Source of the DNA: Microbacterium sp. SORGH_AS_0428
Lineage (GTDB): Bacteria > Actinomycetota > Actinomycetes > Actinomycetales > Microbacteriaceae
Length of the DNA: 64,000 nt
Assembly (NCBI RefSeq): GCF_031453615.1
Contig: NZ_JAVIZT010000001.1
Location: 1,922,001-1,986,000 of the forward strand
Direction of reading: 5' to 3'
Both the position numbers and the translations under genes were made by a program. Positions 17,400-25,364 of the stretch are shown here, piece after piece. A model generated the notes under the pieces. The model saw nothing but the letters and a program-made list of their open reading frames with translations. It was not told the origin of the DNA and did not search any database. Within the stretch, counting starts at the first letter, position 1; the number at the start of each line of letters is the position of its first letter.

Positions 17400-18341
17400 A
17401 TGCAGGAATCAGCGCACACGGCGCAACTCGGCTTCGGTCTCGCGGCCGTGGGGCGACCCGCCTACATCACGAGCGATCGCGAACACGACCTCGGATCCCC
17501 CGCGGCCCGCTCGGTCGCCGCGCTTCAGAGCCGGGTCCACGCGCTGCTGGACACCGCGTGGGCGCTGGGCATCCGCTACGTGGATGCCGCGCGCTCCTAC
17601 GGCCGCGCCGAGGAGTTCCTCGGCTCCTGGCTCGCCGCGCACCCCGACCGCCGCTCCTCGCTGACGATCGGCTCCAAGTGGGGCTACGAGTACGTCGGCG
17701 CCTGGGATCCGGCGGCGGCGATCCATGAGCGCAAGGAGCACACGCTCGCGATGCTCGACCGGCAGTGGCCCGAGACGCTCGCCGCCCTCGGCGGACCACC
17801 GGACTTCTACCTCATCCACTCGGTGACCCCCGACTCCCCCGCGCTCGCCGACGCGGCGCTGCTCGAGCGGATCGCTGAGATCCGCGACGCGGGCGTGCGC
17901 GTGGGGATCTCGACGAGCGGGCCCCGTCAGGCCGAGGTCATCGACCGGGCGAGGCAGGAGCATGGCGACCTCTTCTCGGTCGTGCAGTCGACGTGGAACG
18001 TCTTCGAGGCCTCGGCGGGCCCCGCTCTCGAGCGCGCGCACGAGGCCGGCTGGACCGTCGTGCTGAAGGAGGTGCTGGCCAACGGCTGGCTGAGCGATGC
18101 CCACGCGCCGAACGCGCTCCGGGATGCGGCGCGCACCGCATCCCTCACGGTCGACGAGTACGCATTCGCGGTGGCTCGTCGCCAGGAATGGGCCGACATC
18201 GTGCTCAGCGGTGCCGCCACCGACGACCAGCTGCGTCGCGGGGCCGAGCGCAGTGCGCCGGACGGCATCCTGCCGATGCCGTCGTTCGCGGTCGATCCGC
18301 AGACCTACTGGCACAGGCGCTCCGCGCTCGACTGGGCGTGA
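17400..18341 (+). CDS. Aldo/keto reductase family oxidoreductase
   Basis: Predicted NADPH-dependent oxidoreductase of 313 residues with the (beta/alpha)8 AKR fold. The catalytic-site regions are recognisable: Asp and Tyr in YVDAARSYGRAEEFLG (D and Y of the tetrad), Lys in TIGSKWGYEY, and His in FYLIHSVTP. The core VVQSTWNVFEAS resembles the substrate and cofactor strand. The family end usually has a cofactor-binding GASS-like segment; here the equivalent is SGAATDDQLRRG. ATG at 17400 is eight bases after GGAGG. It stands alone, so the substrate is unknown. Confidence 0.85.
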   Translation: MQESAHTAQLGFGLAAVGRPAYITSDREHDLGSPAARSVAALQSRVHALLDTAWALGIRYVDAARSYGRAEEFLGSWLAAHPDRRSSLTIGSKWGYEYVGAWDPAAAIHERKEHTLAMLDRQWPETLAALGGPPDFYLIHSVTPDSPALADAALLERIAEIRDAGVRVGISTSGPRQAEVIDRARQEHGDLFSVVQSTWNVFEASAGPALERAHEAGWTVVLKEVLANGWLSDAHAPNALRDAARTASLTVDEYAFAVARRQEWADIVLSGAATDDQLRRGAERSAPDGILPMPSFAVDPQTYWHRRSALDWA

Positions 18342-18388
18342 CGGCTCTTGCAGGAGAACCTGAGTGTTGGTTATGCGATGACACCGAT

Positions 18389-18419
18389 TTGTCCCCCATA
18401 TGGGGGACAGGGGTACTCT
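18389..18419 (+). promoter_or_regulatory. Promoter of the 6C RNA with an embedded perfect palindrome
   Basis: A -35-like TTGTCC (18389-18394) and a -10-like TACTCT (18414-18419) lie just before the small RNA. Between and over the -35 sits a perfect 20-bp palindrome, TGTCCCCCATATGGGGGACA (18390-18409). A dimeric repressor bound there would block RNA polymerase. The 19-bp spacing is longer than ideal, which also suggests regulated or activator-dependent use. Confidence 0.6.
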
Positions 18420-18425
18420 GGTTGC

Positions 18426-18498
18426 ACGAGCCCTTCACCTCCCCCAATCGAAGGGCTCCACGGCCCCCTCCGCTCCCCCCAGCAGGAGGGGGCCTTTC
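18426..18498 (+). ncRNA. 6C small RNA
   Basis: The transcript, about 73 nt, folds into two hairpins whose loops are rich in cytosine, which is the definition of the actinobacterial 6C RNA family. Hairpin one has a 9-bp stem GAGCCCTTC/GAAGGGCTC (18428-18436, 18450-18458) with CTCCCCC in the loop. Hairpin two has a 10-bp stem GGCCCCCTCC/GGAGGGGGCC (18462-18471, 18485-18494) with CTCCCCCC in the loop, followed by TTTCTC, so it also ends transcription. In mycobacteria the family member B11 pairs its C-rich loops with G-rich ribosome sites of target mRNAs. The exact 5' end is estimated from the -10 box. Confidence 0.85.
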
Positions 18499-19140
18499 TC
18501 ATTGGCCGCGTTCGCGGTGGTAGGCGCGCAGGACCGCGTCGCCTCGCGCGGCGTTGCGGGTGACGAGGGCACCGCGCAAGGCCTCGCCGGCTCGACGCCC
18601 CGTGTCGGACGTGACGTCGATGAACGCCCAGCCCTGGAGATTGCGCTCGAGTGTGAGCGATGTCTCGCGGATGAAGCGGCCGAGCACGATGTTGCCGGTG
18701 GCCATCGAGAGCGTCCGGAAGAAGGCGGTCGACGATTCGGTGTGCCCGCCTGTGCCGACGGGACTGGCGAGCATGCGGTCGTAAGCGGCGACGAGGAGGG
18801 CCAGCTGCTCGTCCGTGCACGTCGGCAGCGCCGCACGCAGCGCCTCCGCCGTGAAGCCGACGATGAAGGCGCGGGTGTCCGCGATGAGGCGCTCGGTGGG
18901 CACGGTGACGCGGGTGAACCGGTTCGCGGAGATCTCCACGAGTCCGATGCGCTCCAGCCGTTGCAGCGCCTCGCGCACCGGCGTGCGCGAGATGCCGAAG
19001 CGTTCGGCCAGCTCCACGTCGCGCAAGGACTGTCCGGGGGCGAGCTTTCCGTCGCGGATGGCGCGACCGAGCAGCTCGAAGACCTCGTCTCCGAGCATCC
19101 GGCGACGGCGGGGCGGCCGCGATGTCGGGTGGTCGGCCAT
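18499..19140 (-). CDS. GntR-family regulator, FadR/FCD subfamily
   Basis: Transcription regulator of 213 residues. The N-terminal winged helix (about 15-80) has the FadR-type helix LAERFGISRTPVREALQRLE. The C-terminal FCD ligand domain (about 90-205) is all helical, with a metal- or acid-binding helix bundle expected; the histidines that usually coordinate metal are few (one near TGGHTES), so the ligand mode is uncertain. The gene converges on the 6C RNA. A minus-strand TAGACT at 19150-19155 lies nine bases before the ATG and no Shine-Dalgarno is present, suggesting a leaderless or nearly leaderless message. Confidence 0.88.
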   Translation of the reverse strand: MADHPTSRPPRRRRMLGDEVFELLGRAIRDGKLAPGQSLRDVELAERFGISRTPVREALQRLERIGLVEISANRFTRVTVPTERLIADTRAFIVGFTAEALRAALPTCTDEQLALLVAAYDRMLASPVGTGGHTESSTAFFRTLSMATGNIVLGRFIRETSLTLERNLQGWAFIDVTSDTGRRAGEALRGALVTRNAARGDAVLRAYHRERGQ

Positions 19141-19149
19141 GGCGCCATC

Positions 19150-19155
19150 AGTCTA
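19150..19155 (-). promoter_or_regulatory. Candidate -10 box giving a near-leaderless FCD-GntR mRNA
   Basis: TAGACT lies nine bases before the ATG at 19140 on the minus strand; transcription would start at or very near the start codon. Confidence 0.45.
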
Positions 19156-19232
19156 CGGCGCGGCCTGCCGAGCGACCGCGGAGTTTTGCCCTGTCGCCGG
19201 GGAATCTCTGTGGTGATTCGGCGGCGACACAG

Positions 19233-19319
19233 TAGAGTGATCGCTGTCGCGCTCCGCGCGACGTATCCGGGGGGATCCGTCGACGCCCGGGCCTATGAGC
19301 TCTGCTCGGCCCGGGCGTC
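19233..19319 (+). promoter_or_regulatory. Structured element upstream of the cold-shock gene
   Basis: A TANNNT box, TAGAGT (19233-19238), is followed by a small GTCGCGC/GCGCGAC hairpin and then a strong 12-bp stem, GACGCCCGGGCC (19282-19293) with GGCCCGGGCGTC (19308-19319). No U-run follows the stem, so it is not a standard terminator. It may be the folded 5' leader of the cold-shock mRNA, such as a temperature-responsive leader, or a separate small RNA. Confidence 0.4.
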
Positions 19320-19452
19320 GAATGGTTAACGGCCCGCGTCGCCCGTGCAACGATTTCGTCACCATCTGCAACTCTTCCCCACTGACCACTCCGCGCCGCT
19401 ACGGTGGGAGGTCACTGGCGCAGAGGGTGCCGGACGCACAAGAAGGCAAGGC

Positions 19453-19659
19453 ATGAGCACGACGGGTACGGTCAAGTGGTTCAACTCCGAGAAGGGTTTC
19501 GGGTTCATCGCTCCCGATGAGGGGGGCGCGGACGTCTTCGCTCACTTCAGCGCGATCGACGGCAACGGATACCGCTCGCTCGAGGAGAACCAGCGGGTCG
19601 AGTTCGAGGTCGAGCAGGGCCCCAAGGGTCTGCAGGCAGCGAAGATCCGCGCTCTCTGA
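19453..19659 (+). CDS. cspA: Cold-shock protein (CspA family)
   Basis: Single-stranded nucleic-acid-binding protein of 68 residues with the full cold-shock domain. RNP1 is KGFGFIAPD (about 14-22) and RNP2 is DVFAHFSAI (about 27-35). Length and the opening [15 protein letters not shown] are typical of actinobacterial CspA proteins, which act as RNA chaperones. The ATG has AAGGCAAGGC upstream. The 312-bp upstream gap contains the structured element at 19233-19319, compatible with the long regulatory leaders of csp mRNAs. A terminator follows. Confidence 0.97.
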   Translation: MSTTGTVKWFNSEKGFGFIAPDEGGADVFAHFSAIDGNGYRSLEENQRVEFEVEQGPKGLQAAKIRAL

Positions 19660-19677
19660 GGCGCGAATCGACAAGAG

Positions 19678-19707
19678 GGACGGGATGCCTGGCATCCCGT
19701 CCTTCTT
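19678..19707 (+). terminator. Rho-independent terminator of the cold-shock gene
   Basis: The stem GGACGGGATG pairs with CATCCCGTCC over a 5-nt loop, followed by TTCTTG. It starts 18 bp after the cspA stop and could also serve the convergent gene. Confidence 0.85.
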
Positions 19708-19716
19708 GCGTTCGCG

Positions 19717-21798
19717 TCAGGAGGTGCCGCGGACGAGTTCGAGACCCGCGCCGGCGAACTGGCGCAGCGTCGCCGTCGGCAGGAAGGCTCTCGTGAGGCC
19801 GAGGCCGATGCGGGTGAGGTCGCTCTCGTCGCGGTAGAGCAGGTACATGGTCTCGTACCGCGGATGGAACTTCTCCTTGAAGCGGTGCAGCGACTGGAAG
19901 CCGTAGACGGGCTCCAGCGCCTCGGCGAGCTTGCCGCTCAACTCGGCGATGAGTCCGGCATCCGGCGGATAGTCGTGGGCGAGCGGCGCTCCCGACAGTG
20001 ACATGATCTGCGCACCCTCCTCGGAGAAGGCCTTGGCGGACGAGCCGATCAGGAACTCCATCACGGGCCCGAAGCCGCCCTCACGCCGGCGCATGAGATC
20101 CAGCGTCCAGCCGTGGATGCCGCCGCCCGGCGCGTAGACGGGCAGCCACGACAGGAACCCGTCGACATCCCCCGCGGGCGAGATCGCGAGCGCGAGGCGC
20201 ACCTCAGGGTCGGCGGCCTCGGCCAGGGTGCCGAGGGTGAAGCTCATCTCCGGGAGGCCCTTGTCACCCACCCAGCTCTCGGAGATCGCGCGCAGCTGAG
20301 CGCGGATCCCCCACGGTTCGTCGGCGAGCCGCGTGAGTCGGAACGTCATCTCCTCGCGCCCCGCGCGGTTGAAGGACGTGCGGACGGCGTTCCAGGCCTT
20401 GCCGGTGAACTCGAGTCCGGGAAGGTCCACGATCGTGTCGTCGGCCACCACGAGGCTGCGCCAGCTTTCCGGCACCGCGTCGCGGGTTCGCTCGCCCGCG
20501 CTGAAGAAGCAGGGAACGAGGCCGGCGCGCTCGGCCGAGTCGATGAACGCCGACACGGCGGCGCGCGCGTCTTCCTCCGGGCCGATCGGGTCGGCCAGCA
20601 CCAGCGCGACGGACGCGCGACTCTGGAATGCGACGATGCTCTCCGACACGCGGGCGTAGTGATTGCCCTCCCAGGTGGTCATCCACGACAGCGTCCCCCC
20701 GCCGAAGCGGTGCAGCTGCTCGCGCAGCGCGGTCTGATCCGGAGCCGGCGGCTGCCCGATGCGCGTGCGACGGCGCGCGCGGAAAGCGCCGCGCACCCAG
20801 ACGAGGTAGATGAGAACGAGCAGCCAGAGCACGCCGGTCGCGAGCGACAGCGAGGGATCCCCCGAGAGGACGTCGGCAGCCTCGGTCCAGCTCGTCAGGG
20901 CGATCAGGGCGATGAGCAGAGCGAACGACAGAAGATTCAGGCTCGTCAGCACGAGCCCCAGGATCCACGCCCACCGACGGCCGCGTCGCAACCCGTTGGC
21001 GATGAGCGCGATCGCCACCACGTCGATCGCCACGTCCCAGACCGAGCCGGAGCCGGGGGCGGTAGATCCGAAGGGGCCGTGCGTCGGGACAACGAAGACG
21101 ATCATCTCGAGGACAGCGAGGATGGTCAGTGCGAGGAAGGCGACGAGCCGTTGCTCGCGTACGGTCGTGCGCTGCGGGCGCAGCGAGCGGTCCACGAAGA
21201 GCACCAGCACCACCGCCAACAGGTGCTCGATGTCGTCGAGATTGCCCCAGAACAGCATCGTGACGAAGACGTAGCCGAGAAGCAGCAGCCAGACGCGCAT
21301 GCGCCACGGCGCGCGGAGAAGCCCCACGGCCGCGGCGATGGCGGCGAACGCGCCGCCGGAGGGTCCGACATCCAGTGCACCCGCCTGCGTGATGGCCCAG
21401 GGCCAGCCGGTGAGCGAGAGCGCCCAGACGAGAAGGGCCGCCGCCAGCACAGAGAAGAGCTGGCCGACCGTGAAGTAGGCGAGCGCCACGCGGGTGCCGC
21501 GGCGGAACTCGAGGTACGCCATCCCGGCGAAGCTCGCCACCGCGAACAGGTACAGGCCGGGGTAGCCGATGAGGAACGTCCCGGTGACCGGCGTCCACCA
21601 GCGGCCGGCCTCGAGGGCGGGCCAGCCGTAGGCCCACAGCTCCATGCCGGGGTTGCGGTGGAAGGGATGCCAGAGCGCACCGGTGGCGATCCCGGTCACC
21701 AAAAGCGCGGCGACCAGGACGAGAGTCGCGGGCACGCGCTGCGCGACCCGTATCGCCGCGCGGGGCCTCGGCCGGCTGGCGGCGTCGTGCGTCGTCAT
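19717..21798 (-). CDS. Rhomboid-like membrane domain fused to an MprF-type (DUF2156) aminoacyl-phosphatidylglycerol transferase domain
   Basis: Large membrane protein of 693 residues. The N-terminal half has about nine membrane segments. Its first part resembles rhomboid proteases: GRWWTPVTGTFLIG, then GPSGG with a candidate nucleophile Ser147, and later DDIEHLLAV with candidate His192. The C-terminal half (about 355-680) is a soluble GNAT-like DUF2156 domain as in MprF and LysX-related lysyl-phosphatidylglycerol synthases, with the family segments TGKAWNAVRTSFNRA, GLEFTG and a LHRFKEKFHPRYE-like end. MprF-type enzymes move an amino acid from tRNA to phosphatidylglycerol and lower surface charge. 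A TATCGT box six bases before the ATG implies a leaderless mRNA. Confidence 0.8.
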   Translation of the reverse strand: MTTHDAASRPRPRAAIRVAQRVPATLVLVAALLVTGIATGALWHPFHRNPGMELWAYGWPALEAGRWWTPVTGTFLIGYPGLYLFAVASFAGMAYLEFRRGTRVALAYFTVGQLFSVLAAALLVWALSLTGWPWAITQAGALDVGPSGGAFAAIAAAVGLLRAPWRMRVWLLLLGYVFVTMLFWGNLDDIEHLLAVVLVLFVDRSLRPQRTTVREQRLVAFLALTILAVLEMIVFVVPTHGPFGSTAPGSGSVWDVAIDVVAIALIANGLRRGRRWAWILGLVLTSLNLLSFALLIALIALTSWTEAADVLSGDPSLSLATGVLWLLVLIYLVWVRGAFRARRRTRIGQPPAPDQTALREQLHRFGGGTLSWMTTWEGNHYARVSESIVAFQSRASVALVLADPIGPEEDARAAVSAFIDSAERAGLVPCFFSAGERTRDAVPESWRSLVVADDTIVDLPGLEFTGKAWNAVRTSFNRAGREEMTFRLTRLADEPWGIRAQLRAISESWVGDKGLPEMSFTLGTLAEAADPEVRLALAISPAGDVDGFLSWLPVYAPGGGIHGWTLDLMRRREGGFGPVMEFLIGSSAKAFSEEGAQIMSLSGAPLAHDYPPDAGLIAELSGKLAEALEPVYGFQSLHRFKEKFHPRYETMYLLYRDESDLTRIGLGLTRAFLPTATLRQFAGAGLELVRGTS

Positions 21799-21804
21799 GC
21801 GCTC

Positions 21805-21810
21805 ACGATA
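21805..21810 (-). promoter_or_regulatory. Candidate -10 box, leaderless start of the MprF-like gene
   Basis: TATCGT on the minus strand ends six bases before the ATG at 21798, leaving no room for a Shine-Dalgarno site. Confidence 0.5.
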
Positions 21811-21824
21811 GCGACGCGCAGGGC

Positions 21825-22505
21825 TCAGGCGTCGGAGTCGACCAGCAGCAGTGCGTGGAGTTCGGCGGCGTTGTCGACGACGGCCTGGGCGCCCTCGGAC
21901 TCGTGCGGCCAGCTGAAGCCCCAGCGCACGAAGATCGTCGGGACCCCGTTTGCCGATGCGCCGTCGACGTCGTGGTGACGATCGCCGATCAGCACGGGAC
22001 GCGAGGTGTCGACCCCGGCCGCCCGCATCCGCCGCAGGGCCTCGGCGACGATGTCCGCCTTCGTCGCGAGCGTCTTCTCGTCGGGGGTCGCCCCCGTGAT
22101 GGCCGTCATGTGCTCCGCGAGGTCGAAGTGCAGCATCAGCGCCTGCACCTGGTTCTCGGGCTTGGAGCTCGCCGTGCCCTGGGGCACTCCCGCGGCGGCG
22201 AGGTCGTCGACGATCTGTTTGACCCCCGGGTACAGCTTCACGTCGGTCGTGTAGCCGTCGGCCTTGCCGAGCTCGCGATAGAAGGTGACCGCGTCCGTGG
22301 CGCCCTCCGGCGTCATCCCGGCGTGGTGCTGGAAGGACTCGTACAGGGGAGGACCGATCCAGTGCACCAGCTCGGCGCGTGTCGGCGCCGGAAGGCCGAA
22401 GTGCTCGAGGGTGATCGTCAGGCGGCGCAGGATCCCGTCGGACGCGTCGACGAGCGTGCCGTCGACGTCCCAGAGGATGCAGGAGAAAGGGGATCCGACG
22501 GACAT
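21825..22505 (-). CDS. HAD-superfamily phosphatase (phosphoglycolate phosphatase-like)
   Basis: Hydrolase of 226 residues in the Gph/PGMB-like branch of the HAD superfamily. Motif I is LWDVDGTLVD with nucleophile Asp13 and acid/base Asp15. The cap domain follows (about 20-85). Motif II is TASSK, motif III uses the downstream Lys in SSKPENQ, and motif IV is VLIGDRHHDVDGA, giving the metal-binding Asp pair. Likely substrates are small sugar phosphates, nucleotides or phosphoglycolate; the exact one is not visible. A TAGCGT box seven bases before the ATG suggests a leaderless transcript. Confidence 0.87.
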   Translation of the reverse strand: MSVGSPFSCILWDVDGTLVDASDGILRRLTITLEHFGLPAPTRAELVHWIGPPLYESFQHHAGMTPEGATDAVTFYRELGKADGYTTDVKLYPGVKQIVDDLAAAGVPQGTASSKPENQVQALMLHFDLAEHMTAITGATPDEKTLATKADIVAEALRRMRAAGVDTSRPVLIGDRHHDVDGASANGVPTIFVRWGFSWPHESEGAQAVVDNAAELHALLLVDSDA

Positions 22506-22512
22506 GGTTCCC

Positions 22513-22518
22513 ACGCTA
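22513..22518 (-). promoter_or_regulatory. Candidate -10 box, leaderless start of the HAD phosphatase gene
   Basis: TAGCGT on the minus strand lies seven bases before the ATG at 22505. Confidence 0.45.
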
Positions 22519-22555
22519 TCGTGCGCCGGGCGGCGGGTCGCCGCCGCGGGGCGAC

Positions 22556-23290
22556 TCAGAACAGGGTCGGCAGTCCGCTGTCGATGCCCTTCATGGCCTC
22601 GTAGTCGAGCACGACGCAGTCGATGCCGCGGTCTGTCGCGAGGGTGCGCGCCTGCGGTGCGAACGCCTGCGCCGCGAGCACGCCGCGCACGGGCCGCAGG
22701 TGCGAGTCGCGGTTGAGCAGGTCGAGATAGCGCGTGAGCTGCTCCACCGCGTCGATGCCCGCTCGCCGCTTGACCTCCACGGCGACGTGCAGGGCACGCG
22801 GCGTCTCGTCTTCCAGGGCGACGACCGTGCCCGCATCCGGATCGCGCAGCATGAGATCCACCGGCCCGATGGCGGTGGGGAACTCGCGGCGCACGAGGGT
22901 GAGGTGCTCGCCGATGACCCCCACCTGCTCGGCCAGCAGGCGCTGCAGGTCGGCCTCGACGCCGTCCTTCTGCAGACCGGGGTCGACGCCGAGCTCGTGG
23001 CTGGAGTCGTGGATCACCTCGTAGAGGCGCACGAGCAGCGCGTCGCCGGTCTTGGCGTGCGTGACCCGCCACTGCTCGATGACGCCGGCGCTCGCCGCAT
23101 CCTCGTCGGGCTCCTCGACCGCCAGAGAGCAGGGCGGGCTCATCCAGTTGAGGGGCTTGTAGGAGCCGCCGTCGGAGTGCACGAGGAGACTGCCGTCGCC
23201 CTTGTGGACGAGGAGGCGGGTCGCGAGGGGCAGATGGGCGTTGAGGCGGCCGGTGTAGTCCACGGAGCAGCGGGCGATGACGAGACGCAC
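22556..23290 (-). CDS. nucS: Mismatch-specific endonuclease NucS (EndoMS)
   Basis: Nuclease of 244 residues that cuts both strands at mismatched bases and provides mismatch repair in actinobacteria and archaea that lack MutS and MutL. The N-terminal half is the dimerisation and DNA-binding domain, beginning [16 protein letters not shown] as in other actinobacterial NucS. The C-terminal RecB-like nuclease domain has the acidic metal site [10 protein letters not shown] and the [10 protein letters not shown] segment with catalytic Glu and Lys. It ends in LPTLF, a short beta-clamp-binding type tail. The start is GTG, with a TAGGCT box six bases upstream and no ribosome site, implying leaderless translation. 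Confidence 0.95.
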   Translation of the reverse strand: MRLVIARCSVDYTGRLNAHLPLATRLLVHKGDGSLLVHSDGGSYKPLNWMSPPCSLAVEEPDEDAASAGVIEQWRVTHAKTGDALLVRLYEVIHDSSHELGVDPGLQKDGVEADLQRLLAEQVGVIGEHLTLVRREFPTAIGPVDLMLRDPDAGTVVALEDETPRALHVAVEVKRRAGIDAVEQLTRYLDLLNRDSHLRPVRGVLAAQAFAPQARTLATDRGIDCVVLDYEAMKGIDSGLPTLF

Positions 23291-23296
23291 CCGAAG

Positions 23297-23302
23297 AGCC
23301 TA
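23297..23302 (-). promoter_or_regulatory. Candidate -10 box, leaderless GTG start of nucS
   Basis: TAGGCT on the minus strand lies six bases before the GTG at 23290. Confidence 0.45.
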
Positions 23303-23328
23303 GTTGCCGCGGAGGCCGTCTTCGACGT

Positions 23329-24159
23329 TCACAGCAGATCGAACAGGCCGAGCTCCGTCGCCGCCGCACGCGCCAGCAGGAAGCCGATGACGCCGAGGAT
23401 CCACGATGTGGTCTCGCCGGCCGTGCGCGCGAACCATCCCGCGAGACGCTCGAGGGGGCGCTCGATCAGGCGCGCCGCGACGACTCGCAGGCCCAGCAGT
23501 ACGAGCGCCGGCAGGATCATGACGAGGCAGTAGGCGGTCAGGGCTCCCACCTGCACCGGGAGCGTGAGCGGCGACTCCGCGAGCAGCGTCATGCCGATCA
23601 GGTACGGGAGCATCGTCGCCAGCTCGACGATCCCCGCCGCGATCGCGACGGCGATGACGGTGCGCGCCGGCACTCCGTCGGCGACCAGCCGGTCGCGCCA
23701 CCGGACGATGCGCCCGGGGCCGGCGTCGGGGCGCTCCCGCATCCGTTTCTCGTTCGCGGGGATCGCGAAGGCGGCGATCAGCAGTGCGGCGCCGACGATC
23801 AGGCGCACGACGGCCCCGGCGGTCGAGGAGAAGAAGTCGCCGACCACGTCGATGACGTTCATGAGCCCGAGCAGGAACAGCACGCCGACCGCGAGGTAGA
23901 AGAGCGAGATCGTCGAGAGATAGAGCAGGTGGCGCCCGACGCGCACCTTGCCCGGCACGATCATGAGCAGCAGGGGGATGACGAGGGTGCCGACGCTCAG
24001 TCCGTCGACGAGGGCGAGCACGAACAGGGTGAGCGGCAAGGGGGCGCCGGGAATGAGGTCCACGCTCCGAGTCTTCGGCGGGGACGGCTTGCGCACATCG
24101 GGCGAAGGACGCACCCTCTCCCCGGCGCCTCCGTCCTTCGACGGATGCCGCAGACGCAT
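23329..24159 (-). CDS. Six-TM membrane protein, GAP/LysE-like family
   Basis: Integral membrane protein of up to 276 residues. Six hydrophobic segments are visible, the first beginning PLTLFVLALVDGLSVGTLVI and the last ending GVIGFLLARAAATEL. This pattern, a first segment with a polar ALVDGLS start and an internal repeat, resembles the GAP (Sap, lipid-addressing) and LysE-like transporter families, but I cannot confirm the family. The first 30 residues are Pro/Arg-rich; a GTG at 24063 just before DLIPGAP may be the true start and would give 244 residues. It is divergent from the histidine kinase gene. Substrate unknown. Confidence 0.6.
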   Translation of the reverse strand: MRLRHPSKDGGAGERVRPSPDVRKPSPPKTRSVDLIPGAPLPLTLFVLALVDGLSVGTLVIPLLLMIVPGKVRVGRHLLYLSTISLFYLAVGVLFLLGLMNVIDVVGDFFSSTAGAVVRLIVGAALLIAAFAIPANEKRMRERPDAGPGRIVRWRDRLVADGVPARTVIAVAIAAGIVELATMLPYLIGMTLLAESPLTLPVQVGALTAYCLVMILPALVLLGLRVVAARLIERPLERLAGWFARTAGETTSWILGVIGFLLARAAATELGLFDLL

Positions 24160-24179
24160 GCCTGTGCTTGCATGAACGC

Positions 24180-25364
24180 ATGGGCGAAGCAGAGGTCTTC
24201 CGGCTGCGTGAGTGGGTGCGCCGGCACCGGGGGCCCGCCGACGCGCTCATCTATCTGCTGATCGCGCTCGCCGCCGGCGCGCTGGGACTCACGGTGTCCG
24301 GTGCCATCGTGCCCAGTGTGTTCGCCGCCGCATCCGCGTGGTGGGCGTTGATCCCCGCGCTCACCGCCGTGGCGCTCGTGCTCGTGCGGGACCGGTGGCC
24401 GATCCCCGTGCTGATCGCCGCGGCGATGGTCATGGCCGTCGACGTCTTCGTGTTCGGCGGACTCGTGCCGCTGATCGTCGCCGTCGATGTGCTGTACCTC
24501 GCCACGCGCGAGACCGAGCACCGCCGCGGCATCCTCGCGGGCACGGTGTCGGTCGTCGCGGTCATGTCGATCGCGGCCGGGTGGATCACCGGCGACGCGC
24601 GCGCCGCCTTCCTCGTCGCTCTGCAGCTGGGCGCCCTGGCCGGGTTGGGGTACTGGTACGGCACCGCGGTGGCGCAGTCGCGGGAGCTCGTCGCGCTGCA
24701 TCGGCAGCAGGCGGAGGACGCGCGACACGAGGGTGCGCGGCAGCGGGATGCGGCGGTGCAGGGCGAACGCGACGCCATGGCGCGCGAGCTGCACGACGTC
24801 GTCGCCGGCCACGTCGCGGCGATGGCGATCCGCTCCGAGGCGGCGCTGTCGATGCCGCCGGATCCGGATGCCGATCGCGCCGCACTCCGGGCTGTGCGCG
24901 ACTCTTCGCGGGAGGCGCACGACACGCTCCGCACGATGATCGCCGTGCTCCGCGACGGCGGCACGCAGATCGCGGCGCCGGCGGGCGTCGCGTCGATCGA
25001 CGACCTCGCCGAGGCCGCGCGCCGCTCGGGACTGGAGGTGTCGCTCGAGAACGACCTCGCCGCCGATCTCAGCACGCCCGTGGACCAGGCCGTCGCTCGC
25101 ATCGTGCAGGAGTCGCTGGCGAACTGTGTCCGTCACGCACCCGGAGCCGAGGTGCGCATCCGGCTCGTCGAGGAGTCCGGGGAGGTGTCCGTGCGGGTGG
25201 ACTCCCGCGGAGCATCCGCGCCACCCGCTCGGCTCGTCGGGAACGGCTGGGGCCTCGAGCTGCTCCGCGAACGCGCGAAGGCCCTGGGCGGCCGGCTGGA
25301 TGCCGGACCCCGCGCCGATGGATGGTGCGTTGAGGCCCGCATCCCTGCGGCGGTGTCGGGATGA
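24180..25364 (+). CDS. Sensor histidine kinase (HisKA_3 type)
   Basis: Membrane kinase of 394 residues from ATG 24180; a TTG at 24168 would add four residues. Four to six membrane segments cover about 22-165. The phosphorylated histidine is H205 in MARELHDVVAGHVAAM, inside a long coiled helix (HRQQAEDARHEGARQRD). The ATPase domain has ESLANCVRHAPGA (N box) and GNGWGLELLRERAKALGG (G box). It overlaps its response regulator gene by four bases (ATGA). The sensed signal is not visible. The family is common in actinobacteria and often controls ABC exporters or envelope responses. Confidence 0.88.
   Translation: MGEAEVFRLREWVRRHRGPADALIYLLIALAAGALGLTVSGAIVPSVFAAASAWWALIPALTAVALVLVRDRWPIPVLIAAAMVMAVDVFVFGGLVPLIVAVDVLYLATRETEHRRGILAGTVSVVAVMSIAAGWITGDARAAFLVALQLGALAGLGYWYGTAVAQSRELVALHRQQAEDARHEGARQRDAAVQGERDAMARELHDVVAGHVAAMAIRSEAALSMPPDPDADRAALRAVRDSSREAHDTLRTMIAVLRDGGTQIAAPAGVASIDDLAEAARRSGLEVSLENDLAADLSTPVDQAVARIVQESLANCVRHAPGAEVRIRLVEESGEVSVRVDSRGASAPPARLVGNGWGLELLRERAKALGGRLDAGPRADGWCVEARIPAAVSG

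Noticed and set aside
24168..24179. TTG start of the histidine kinase
   Set aside because: It adds four residues with no ribosome site; ATG 24180 is simpler, though the choice is not certain.
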